In this document: positions 1 to 7,115 of the stretch, piece by piece
Layout of the letters: every line of letters begins with the position of its first letter
Position numbering within the stretch: the first letter of the stretch is position 1
From: M3007 sp032115775
Lineage (GTDB): Bacteria; Bacteroidota; Bacteroidia; Chitinophagales; Saprospiraceae
Length of the DNA stretch: 51,263 nucleotides
NCBI GenBank assembly: GCA_032115775.1
Contig: JAUMBL010000094.1
Span: forward strand, 1 to 51,263
Direction: 5' to 3'
Position numbers and translations under genes: made by a program
Notes under the pieces: generated by a model
What the model was told of the DNA's origin: nothing
Database searches by the model: none
Seen by the model: only the letters and a program-made list of their open reading frames with translations

Positions 1-197
1 CTCCGAATTGGCGCTTGGGGAATCGTCCGGTCGGTTTGCTACAATAGCATGCCTCGACAATATAATAATTGTGGTACCTACTTTGCCTTTACTGCAAAAT
101 TACACGCATTTATTATTCATTTTAATCTTTGAAAAAAATATATTACCTAATTATTTCCTAAAAACAGGAGAACGTGGTTAGAACAGGCCGATCGGCA

Positions 198-1460
198 TTA
201 CGGACCTTTCAAATATCGGGCTATAAACGACAATATCTTTTCGGTAGCGCCTTTATTTTCCTGAAGATACTGCCTTGCGGCTGCGGAGGCTTTTATTCGT
301 TCCTCGGGGTTTTCCAGTTTTTTCAACACCGCGCAGATTTTTTCGGCAGAATCGCAGGGAAAAGCTCCGCCCGAATCAGCCAGTTGCCGGGCCTCTTCAA
401 ATTTCTCAAAACGGGGGCCGAAGAGCACCGGCAGGCCGAAGGCGGCGGGTTCCAGCGTATTGTGGATGCCGCGGCCAAATCCGCCGCCTATATAAGCGGC
501 GTATCCGTAGCGGTACAGGCCGTTCAGCAGCCCGATATTGTCTATAATGAGCACGCGGGCGGCCTGGGCGCGCTCCGGGCTTGCTTGAGAATACCGCAAA
601 AGCGCCAGGTGCGGATCGGCGTCGCGGAGGCGTTTTTCCAGCGCTTGCACGTAGTTTTCCGAAGGCGCGTGCGGCGCGAGGATCAGGCGCCAGGCTGCGA
701 ATGCGGGGTTTGTCAGCAGGGGAATCAGGGCGGCTTCGTCGGCCGGCCAGGTACTTCCGGCCACGAGCGTAAAATCCGTTTTTGGAGGCGCGAAAGCGGC
801 TGCGATCGGATTTTCGGAGGCGGAAGTGGGCAGGGTCAGCACGCGGTCAATGCGGGTATCTCCGGCTAAGGCGACATTTTTATATCCGTGTTGGTGGAGC
901 AGGCGCATGGACGCCTCATTTTGGACAAAAATATGCGTGAAGCAGGAGAGCATCTGCCGCCAGTGTCTGCCATACCATGTAAAAAAAGGCTGCCCGGGTC
1001 GGAACAGCGCGGAAATCAGCAGCGTCGGCGTATTGCGGTTTCGGAGCGCGAACAGGTAATTCGCCCAAAACTCGTATTTTACAAAAACGGCGAGGTTCGG
1101 GCGGAGCAGTTCGAGAAAATCCCGGGCATTTTCCGGCGTATCGGCGGGCAAGTATCCCACCCAATCGGCGCCGGGATAATTTTTTCTGATGAGATACCCG
1201 GAGGGCGAGAAAAAGGTCAGCGCGATTTTCCAGTCGGGGAAGGCAGCCCGGAACGCTTCGATCAGCGGGCGCCCCTGCTCAAATTCGCCGAGCGAAGCGG
1301 CGTGTACCCAGAGCACTTGGTCGGCGGGCCTTGGGCGCCATTGTTGGCGCAGCATCTGCCGCCAATGTCGGCGGCCGGTCACCCAAAGGCGAGCTTTCGG
1401 ATGCACGCGCGCTGCGAGGTGTAGGAAGGCGACGAAAATTCGGATACCGAGCGTGTACAA
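198..1460 (-). CDS. waaA: 3-deoxy-D-manno-octulosonic acid (Kdo) transferase
   Basis: Membrane-associated GT30 glycosyltransferase that moves Kdo from CMP-Kdo onto lipid IV-A, the first core step of LPS synthesis. The HAASLGE motif (residues 53-59, with the family's catalytic Glu as E59) and the C-terminal IGGGFGRGIHNTLEP...GPRFEKFEEA block (about 324-357) are diagnostic. The frame is open upstream to 1592, but that would overlap the preceding gene by 118 nt and add a non-family N-terminus. A TTG at 1460, just past the upstream stop (1475-1477), begins at YTLGIRIF and gives 420 aa, the usual family length, so I chose it. No ATG or GTG fits better. Probably co-transcribed with the outer-membrane protein gene upstream. 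Function is certain; the start is moderately so. Confidence 0.93.
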   Translation of the reverse strand: MYTLGIRIFVAFLHLAARVHPKARLWVTGRRHWRQMLRQQWRPRPADQVLWVHAASLGEFEQGRPLIEAFRAAFPDWKIALTFFSPSGYLIRKNYPGADWVGYLPADTPENARDFLELLRPNLAVFVKYEFWANYLFALRNRNTPTLLISALFRPGQPFFTWYGRHWRQMLSCFTHIFVQNEASMRLLHQHGYKNVALAGDTRIDRVLTLPTSASENPIAAAFAPPKTDFTLVAGSTWPADEAALIPLLTNPAFAAWRLILAPHAPSENYVQALEKRLRDADPHLALLRYSQASPERAQAARVLIIDNIGLLNGLYRYGYAAYIGGGFGRGIHNTLEPAAFGLPVLFGPRFEKFEEARQLADSGGAFPCDSAEKICAVLKKLENPEERIKASAAARQYLQENKGATEKILSFIARYLKGP

Positions 1461-1474
1461 AGCGGCGAGTTGGG

Positions 1475-2230
1475 CTAGTAATAGATTTGTTCCGCTTTTC
1501 CGGGATAGAAAGGCAGCGTCCAGACTGCTTTGATGCCGAAGCGCAGGTCGAGCCGGCGGCCGTCGAGTTTGCGCCGGTCGTTGAAGTCCCATTCCCGGAG
1601 CGTCTGCGTGAAGCCCTGAGTAAATTCGAGGCCCAAAGTCCAGTTAGACCGCCGATTTCTGGCCAGGTGTTGCCACCCGATGAACTCGTTGAGCGCGAGT
1701 CCGCCGCATTTCCGGTCGTAGCCCTTGATATAATCTCCTGTGAGTTGCGTGACCGACTGCGAGTCGTCCTGAATGCGAATCCAGTGTTGGGTATAGCCGG
1801 CGCCCAGCGTCAGGCGGATGCCGGATCGTTGCGCGCCCAGGACGAATAGTTTGCCCAGCAGCAAGCCGCTGTAAAAACCTCTTTGTCGGAGCGCGACAGA
1901 GGCGATGATGCGGTTATTTCCAATGATATCCCCTTCCGGCGTGCGGAGGATGGCGAGCGGGTCTTCCTGCACATTCGTGCCGAAATAGAATTGTCCTTCT
2001 GCGCCGAAAATAAAATTCGAGGCGGAGGCGAATTCAAGTCCGCCGCCCAACGTGCCCGTGGCGCCGAAGCGGTCAGCAAGGTTACCGCCGGTTTTTTGCC
2101 CGCCCAGCGCTAGGTGCAGCAGGATGGCCTTGCCGTCGTTGACCGGCAACTCCTCCGGGTGCATCGGAAATTTTTGGGCAAAAAGCGGAAATGCCAACAA
2201 ACAGGAAAACAGGAAGAAGAGCAGGCGCAT
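1475..2230 (-). CDS. Predicted outer-membrane beta-barrel protein, unknown function
   Basis: 251 aa with a clear signal peptide (MRLLFFLFSCLLAFPLFAQ) and then alternating aromatic/glycine-rich segments typical of small Bacteroidota beta-barrels, for example LGGGLEF, FIFGAEGQFYFG, GFYSGLLLGKLF and LTLGAGYTQHW. The protein ends in two tyrosines after an aromatic-rich strand, as barrel proteins often end in an aromatic residue. I do not recognise a named family. It lies immediately upstream of the Kdo transferase (stop at 1475, likely next start at 1460), so an operon is likely and a role in the cell envelope is plausible. That link is inference from position only. Confidence 0.75.
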   Translation of the reverse strand: MRLLFFLFSCLLAFPLFAQKFPMHPEELPVNDGKAILLHLALGGQKTGGNLADRFGATGTLGGGLEFASASNFIFGAEGQFYFGTNVQEDPLAILRTPEGDIIGNNRIIASVALRQRGFYSGLLLGKLFVLGAQRSGIRLTLGAGYTQHWIRIQDDSQSVTQLTGDYIKGYDRKCGGLALNEFIGWQHLARNRRSNWTLGLEFTQGFTQTLREWDFNDRRKLDGRRLDLRFGIKAVWTLPFYPGKAEQIYY

Positions 2231-2468
2231 ACTGAAAACCGGGAAAATAGGAGGATAAACAATTAGCCCGCAAGTTAGGCTTTTTTAGAGAAAAGACCGA
2301 AAAACAGGCGCGGTAGCGCCAAAAAGGCTTTATCGCTTTGTCAAAAGCCGGAATCTGACGGTGACGCTCCGCACTTTTCGGCCTGATACAGATCAAATCC
2401 GCGCATAACGCCGGTCAGCAGCGGAAACCATCAATGCGCTGAACTTTGCATCAAAATGAATCAGCAAT

Positions 2469-3038
2469 ATGAAAAGCACATTGATTTTGATGCTCCTACT
2501 GGTCGCTGCCGGTGTATTCGGCCAGGGCGCCTATTCGATTGGCAGCGCGACCATGGTCATCAAAGGCACCTCCAACCTGCACGATTGGGAATCCGCAGTG
2601 AAGGAAATTCGCGGCAAAGCAGACCTGACAATCGAGGAGGGCAAGCTCTCCGCAATCAACTCCCTAAGCGTCGAGGCGCCTGTGAAATCTATCAAAAGTA
2701 CGAAGGGTTCGATTATGGACAATAAAACCTACGACGCCCTGAAAGCGGATGAACACCCCAAAATCACCTTCAAACTGGAACGCGCAACACCGACAAAACA
2801 ATCCGGAGACGGATACAGCGTGACGGCAAGCGGATCGCTGACCATCGCGGGGGCTACAAAAAAGGTGGATCTCACCGTGAAAGGGAAAACGGACGCCGGC
2901 GGGAACCTTCTCTTCAGCGGTTCCAAAAAAATCAAAATGACGGATTACGGAATCAAACCGCCTACCGCCCTGATGGGAACCATGACGGTCGGCGACGAGG
3001 TGGAAGTGGTCTTTTCCGTGACCCTCAAAAAAGTGTAA
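2469..3038 (+). CDS. YceI-family periplasmic protein (copy 1)
   Basis: 189 aa, secreted (signal peptide about 1-18, MKSTLILMLLLVAAGVFG). The mature part is a YceI lipocalin-like barrel: GTSNLHDW near the start, LKADEHPKITFKL in the middle and the closing DYGIKPPTALMGTMTVGDEVEVVF segment are typical. YceI proteins bind polyprenoid or amphiphilic lipids in the periplasm; the ligand here is unknown. Forty-six bases separate it from the porin-like gene and a second, diverged YceI gene follows, so the three probably work together in envelope lipid or electron-carrier handling. I used the ATG at 2469, which places the signal peptide at the N-terminus. Confidence 0.92.
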   Translation: MKSTLILMLLLVAAGVFGQGAYSIGSATMVIKGTSNLHDWESAVKEIRGKADLTIEEGKLSAINSLSVEAPVKSIKSTKGSIMDNKTYDALKADEHPKITFKLERATPTKQSGDGYSVTASGSLTIAGATKKVDLTVKGKTDAGGNLLFSGSKKIKMTDYGIKPPTALMGTMTVGDEVEVVFSVTLKKV

Positions 3039-3084
3039 AATCAAGGCAAATTCTATAAAACAGTCACTTAATTCATTCTTTCCT

Positions 3085-4572
3085 ATGAAAAGCAGATTTA
3101 TCCCACTTGCACTTGCCGCATTTTTTGCATGCTCCGTTGCCGTTGTTTATGCGCAGCAACCCGCGCTCCAGTACTTCCGTCCCTGGGACAAAGAAGGCAT
3201 CAACATGTTCGAGCCCTCCAAAACGGCGGAACAGCCGGAATACACAGGCTTTAAAATCCGAATCGGCGGCGCGTTTACCCAGGACTTCCAGTCGCTGAAA
3301 CATGAAAACAAAGCGAATTACATAAAATCGGCAAATGACGGCCGAAACGCTAATTTTCTGTATGGGGTAGCAACGCCACAGGGAACCGGCTCGAACACCG
3401 TATGGGCGTTGAACGGTCCGGATTCGACCGCTGCCACGTTGACCGGCTTTAACTTGGCGATGGCCAACCTGAATCTAGATTTCCAGATTGCGGATGGTAT
3501 CCGCGTCGGATTGGAAAACTACATGTCCTCCCGCCACCACTCCGAGTTTTGGGTAAAAGGCGGTTATATCCAAATTGACAAATTGCCGATGTTCAACAAC
3601 CCGGATTGGTACAGCAAGTACTTCCGCGTCAAAATCGGTCACTTCCAGCCCAACTACGGCGATATGCAGTTCCGCCGCACGGATGGCGGCAACGCGATGT
3701 ACAATCCGTTTGTTGAAAACTACATCCTGGACGCATTCACGACGGAGATCGGCGGTGAAGTATATGTATTTCCGGTGGACGGATTCATGGGGATGGTCGG
3801 TATGAGCTCCGGTTTCATCAACGGCAACATCGAAAACTACTCGGACGCAAACAACGCCTCGGGTGTTGTTCCGACTAAAAAAACGCCATCCATCTTTGCC
3901 AAACTGGCTTACGACAAGACGATCAACGATTTCCGTTTCCGCCTGTCGGCTTCGCTATACAACAATCCGAATATCCAGCGCAACACGCTGTATGCGGGCG
4001 ACCGCACTGGTTCGCACTACTTCCTGGTCATGGAGCCGGCGCTGCAGTCAAACGGTACGGCGACGGCTTCCGGCGCCCAGTTCACCTCCGGCCGTTTCAA
4101 CCCGAACGTATCGAACCGCGTGCAGGCGATCATGATCAACCCGTTTGTTAAATTCAAAGGTTTGGAAGTATTTGGCGCGTTTGAATCCATGCGGGGCGCG
4201 GTATATAGCGATGTGGACACGCGCGATACCAGCTGGACGAACCGTTCCTTCAATCAATTTGCCATCGAGGGCTTGTACCGTTTCCTGCCGGAAGAGCAGG
4301 CGTACGTCGGCGTACGCTACGTGAGCATGACCGGCGAGCCGGGCTTTAAAAATACCAACAACGAATATTTGAAAGTAAACGTCAACCGCCTTGCGATTGC
4401 CGCCGGCTGGTTCCCGACCAAAAACCTGCTCCTCAAAGGCGAATACGTTCTGCAGAACTATGGCGATCCGAATTCGGATGATTTCCAGGCCGATAAGGAT
4501 TTTCCGACAACGGACTACCGCTACAAAGGAAAATTCAGCGGCTTCATGATCCAAGCCGTCGTAGGATTCTGA
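3085..4572 (+). CDS. Porin-like outer-membrane protein
   Basis: 495 aa with a signal peptide ending around VVYAQ (residue 24). The rest is a long series of amphipathic strands rich in Tyr, Phe and Gly: DGIRVGLENYMSSRHHSEF, YFRVKIGHFQPNYGDMQFRR, then FAIEGLYRFLPEEQAYVGVRY, with a terminal strand GFMIQAVVGF ending in Phe, as outer-membrane barrels do. The pattern resembles phosphate-selective-porin-type (O/P family) proteins of Bacteroidota, but substrate specificity cannot be read from sequence. It sits between two YceI genes on the same strand. A palindromic repeat (4589-4700) follows its stop codon. Confidence 0.8.
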   Translation: MKSRFIPLALAAFFACSVAVVYAQQPALQYFRPWDKEGINMFEPSKTAEQPEYTGFKIRIGGAFTQDFQSLKHENKANYIKSANDGRNANFLYGVATPQGTGSNTVWALNGPDSTAATLTGFNLAMANLNLDFQIADGIRVGLENYMSSRHHSEFWVKGGYIQIDKLPMFNNPDWYSKYFRVKIGHFQPNYGDMQFRRTDGGNAMYNPFVENYILDAFTTEIGGEVYVFPVDGFMGMVGMSSGFINGNIENYSDANNASGVVPTKKTPSIFAKLAYDKTINDFRFRLSASLYNNPNIQRNTLYAGDRTGSHYFLVMEPALQSNGTATASGAQFTSGRFNPNVSNRVQAIMINPFVKFKGLEVFGAFESMRGAVYSDVDTRDTSWTNRSFNQFAIEGLYRFLPEEQAYVGVRYVSMTGEPGFKNTNNEYLKVNVNRLAIAAGWFPTKNLLLKGEYVLQNYGDPNSDDFQADKDFPTTDYRYKGKFSGFMIQAVVGF

Positions 4573-4588
4573 TAAACTAAATGATAAG

Positions 4589-4700
4589 AAACTGTTTTGT
4601 TGGTCGCCTTTGAGCCAAGAAAGATCCGTTTTTCACCACATTTCGCGATTTTTCGGGTTAGACAGCGAGCCGGCTAAGTAATTACGACAAAAAACAGTTT
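4589..4700. repeat. Palindromic repeat family 2, copy at 4.6 kb (degenerate left arm)
   Basis: The right arm GCGAGCCGGCTAAGTAATTAC (4665-4685) matches the element at 5439-5602. The left part, GGTCGCCTTTGAGCC (4602-4616), is a diverged version of GGTCGCGTCTGAGAC from that element. An outer inverted repeat AAACTGTTTT (4589-4598) / AAAACAGTTT (4691-4700) closes it. It lies between the porin gene and the second YceI gene, in the same orientation as the 5439-5602 copy. Confidence 0.7.
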
Positions 4701-4774
4701 ATAATCGCTAACCAAATAAACGGCCCTGTGGCGCTATGGATGAATAGAGGTCACAGGGCATTTCTAAGTTGTGT

Positions 4775-5413
4775 ATGTATCTTTCAGGCGTTTTTACCGG
4801 ACAATGGCTCTTCCTGTTCACGGCTTGGGCGATCACGCTGGGCTGGGGCACAACGAAAACCGGTGTTATGAAAAAGCATTTCATTATTGCGGACAACAGT
4901 CGTATTTTATTAAAAGGTGTTTCAAATGTGAACACCTTTACTTGCGATTGCGCGGAACGGTACAACCCGCAGGTTTTTGAACTGGAGCGGCAGGACGGGG
5001 GGACGCGGTTTCACCAAACCTCCCTGAAAATCAGCACCCGAAAATTTAACTGCCACAATGACAAGATTGATCAAGACATGCGAAAAGCCTTGAAGGCCGA
5101 TAAATTTCCGTACATCCAGATTGATCTGTTGGAGACCCGCCAAGATATTGGTTCGCTGCAATCCGCCAACCGCGATTGGTTCGACATCCAGGCCAAGGTG
5201 CGCATTACGATCTGCGGCGTACAGCGCATCAAAACCATCCCGGCGAAAGCGATGGCGCTTTCTGAAAACGCATTTCGCCTCAAAGGCATACACCCGATCG
5301 TCATGTCGGAGTTTGGGATTGCCCCGCCGACGGCGCTTTTCGGGCTGATTCAGGTTCAAGATCAGATTGACTTTCATTTCGACCTTTTCCTATCCATCAG
5401 CGAACTTTCATAA
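4775..5413 (+). CDS. YceI-family protein (copy 2, diverged)
   Basis: 212 aa from the ATG at 4775; the frame also opens two codons earlier with TTG. The N-terminus is hydrophobic (GQWLFLFTAWAITLGW) and should act as a signal peptide or anchor. The body is a YceI fold: ILLKGVSNVNTF at the start, LKADKFPYIQIDLLE in the middle, and SEFGIAPPTALFGLIQVQDQIDFHF at the end, which parallels the DYGIKPPTALMG segment of copy 1. It has two Cys in the CDCAER segment and further Cys residues that copy 1 lacks. The gene is bracketed by two same-orientation copies of the palindromic repeat, so it may have arrived or moved as a unit; that is inference. Confidence 0.85.
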   Translation: MYLSGVFTGQWLFLFTAWAITLGWGTTKTGVMKKHFIIADNSRILLKGVSNVNTFTCDCAERYNPQVFELERQDGGTRFHQTSLKISTRKFNCHNDKIDQDMRKALKADKFPYIQIDLLETRQDIGSLQSANRDWFDIQAKVRITICGVQRIKTIPAKAMALSENAFRLKGIHPIVMSEFGIAPPTALFGLIQVQDQIDFHFDLFLSISELS

Positions 5414-5438
5414 CCCATTAACTCGTCTTAACAAAAGA

Positions 5439-5602
5439 AGTAACTACTTAGCCGGTCGCGTCTGAGACAAAAAAGAATCCAATTTTTGCCAGACGAAGCG
5501 ATTTTTTGCAGGCCGTAGCAGCGCTACGGTCAAAAAAAATTGCGAAGTATGGCGGAAAATGGAACTTTTTGGGCCAGATAGCGAGCCGGCTAAGTAGTTA
5601 CT
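5439..5602. repeat. Palindromic repeat family 2, best-preserved copy (164 bp)
   Basis: The termini are perfect 17-bp inverted repeats: AGTAACTACTTAGCCGG (5439-5455) and CCGGCTAAGTAGTTACT (5586-5602). The interior is also palindromic: a T tract, then CCGTAGC/GCTACGG around a central AGC, then an A tract. The whole element can fold into one long imperfect hairpin. It has no coding capacity. Related copies lie at 4589-4700, 19412-19475, 21376-21683 and 50985-51079. Confidence 0.9.
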
Positions 5603-5617
5603 AAAAGAATTACAACT

Positions 5618-6025
5618 ATGAAAAGCGTTATTCTACCCGGCGTACTCGCCGGTTTCGTGCTCTTGGCGTTCAGTTATGCGGCGCTTTGGGGGCTGGTTAA
5701 TTTCCTGCCCAACCTGGCAGAACAGTATTACAACCCCGTTTTTAGCCTGGAGGGCGATAAGACGGTGCTGTATTTTTTGCACCCATTTGTCCTGAGCTTT
5801 GCCTTGGCTTGGTTTTGGGATCGTTTTAAAGGCCAGTTTGAGGGCCATTGGATTGTGCGCGGACTGGAGTTGGGCTTAGTGTACGGCATCGTAGCCACTT
5901 TACCGGCCATGTGGATTACCTTTAGTTCGCTGTCGCTTTCCTTCCCGCTAGTACTTTCCTGGTTTGCATACGGCGTGTTTCAGGCTGCCGTTGTCGGGCT
6001 TATTTATGCGAAATTGAATCCCTAG
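5618..6025 (+). CDS. Small integral membrane protein, unknown function
   Basis: 135 aa with about four predicted membrane segments: residues 5-28 (LPGVLAGFVLLAFSYAALWG), about 45-68, about 86-104 and about 106-131 (LVLSWFAYGVFQAAVVGLIY). Charged connecting loops include WDRFKGQFEG. I do not recognise a named family; similar unnamed membrane proteins are common in Bacteroidota. It is the last gene of the plus-strand run that begins with YceI, but the 164-bp palindrome separates it from the gene before, so co-transcription is uncertain. Confidence 0.75.
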   Translation: MKSVILPGVLAGFVLLAFSYAALWGLVNFLPNLAEQYYNPVFSLEGDKTVLYFLHPFVLSFALAWFWDRFKGQFEGHWIVRGLELGLVYGIVATLPAMWITFSSLSLSFPLVLSWFAYGVFQAAVVGLIYAKLNP

Positions 6026-6059
6026 AAAAACAAGAGCGCCTATTTTTTGCTTCGAATAC

Positions 6060-6093
6060 GCGTTTATCGAACGACATCCTGTTCGATAAACGC
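6060..6093. terminator. Hairpin between convergent genes
   Basis: Perfect 13-bp inverted repeat GCGTTTATCGAAC / GTTCGATAAACGC with an 8-nt loop, in the tail-to-tail gap between the small membrane protein gene and the PurN-like gene. There is no good U-tract on either strand, so it may stabilise mRNA 3' ends rather than terminate transcription by itself. Confidence 0.5.
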
Positions 6094-6129
6094 ATCTTGG
6101 ATTTGGTGCAAATTGGGATCAATCATGCG

Positions 6130-6693
6130 CTAAACAAACAGCTGATTGATTACGTCCAGCGCCAGCAGGGTAGATGTTTTAAAAAGGCGATTATCCAGTG
6201 CGTCAAAGGTGTCGTCGGCTTGAATTTCGACGCATTTTTGCGCTATAATTTTGGCCGCCTCCATTTTTTCATCCGGAATAAACGCGGTCACGCCGGTCAC
6301 TTTAGCGCCATAGTCGAGGGCTTGTTGGATGGGATTCGACCCTCTGAAAGCAGGCAGGAGGGCGGGATGCGTGCTGACGATCCGCCCCGGGAAGTCCTGC
6401 AGGAGGCCGGCGCCGAGCACGTGCGTCCAACCGGCTAAATACAGGTAATCCACCTCATTTGTTTTCAGTATGGCCAGAATATGATCTTCGAAGGCCTTTT
6501 TGGTTTTGAAGGCGGTTCTGACAGCCAGCTCGTAGGGGATATGGTTCAAATCAGCGAAGGCAATGGCAGGCGATTCGTCATTGTCGCTCAGAATAAGCTT
6601 CAAGCGCGGTTTGACCAGCCGGCGTTTAAAATCCTTGATAATTTCCTGCGCCTCGCGTCCATCTCCGGATATCAAAACGGCAAAATTTTTCAT
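6130..6693 (-). CDS. PurN-like formyltransferase-fold protein with altered active site
   Basis: 187 aa with the overall layout of glycinamide ribonucleotide formyltransferase: N-terminal AVLISGDG, a central DYLYLAGWTHVLGAGLL, and HPALLPAFRG around residues 109-118, followed by KVTGVTAF and the DDTFDAL region. The family needs Asn-x-His and a downstream Asp (N106, H108, D144 in E. coli PurN). Here the first position is Ser107, His109 is kept, and the segment that should carry DGGP reads DEKMEAAK. The phosphate-binding GNGSN loop is GDGRE. It is also shorter than E. coli PurN (212 aa). It may be a true but divergent PurN or a repurposed paralogue; I favour the latter. Transcribed divergently from the M16 peptidase. 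Confidence 0.75.
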   Translation of the reverse strand: MKNFAVLISGDGREAQEIIKDFKRRLVKPRLKLILSDNDESPAIAFADLNHIPYELAVRTAFKTKKAFEDHILAILKTNEVDYLYLAGWTHVLGAGLLQDFPGRIVSTHPALLPAFRGSNPIQQALDYGAKVTGVTAFIPDEKMEAAKIIAQKCVEIQADDTFDALDNRLFKTSTLLALDVINQLFV

Positions 6694-7115
6694 TAGCGAA
6701 TCAGTTAAAATGTTCGACGCCCAATTTTTGGCAGCACGCGGTATCGGTGAGCCGGTGGTTTGTTAAAAATGGGTAGAAAAAGTTGATTTTTTTTAAACAG
6801 ATTAACCTACCTCAAACTTCAGGCCAGTAATTCAATTTTGCGCAAGATTAGGTGAATATTCCGGAAAAATTCACGTATTTTTTGATTTTTGTTTCAATTA
6901 TCTAGTTTGGGGCGGTTACGGCGCGTATTAGCTGGGGTTAAGGGTCTTCAATTTTTTATATTGGCTATTCTTCCCTGCTGTTAAAATGCCGAAAAATACG
7001 ACCTTTGCGCCGCCTTCTTGGGCACTGATTTTTTTAAACAAAAAAAGCGTGCACGCATCCGGGTTCGGTAATCCTGTTCCGCCAGCCGGATCGCCACACT
7101 TAAACAGATTCACAC
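6694..7115. other. Divergent intergenic region (422 bp)
   Basis: AT-rich spacer between the divergently transcribed PurN-like and M16 peptidase genes; it should hold both promoters. I found no exact TAnnTTTG box on either strand. The nearest are TAATCTTG (minus, about 6843-6850) and TAGTTTG (plus, about 6901). An imperfect hairpin with T/A tracts lies around 7022-7052. No coding signal seen. Confidence 0.6.

Noticed and set aside
95..102. TAATTTTG box on the minus strand near the left edge
   Set aside because: Exact −7 match but no −33 element, and no convincing coding start in the remaining 94 bases, so it cannot be tied to a gene.
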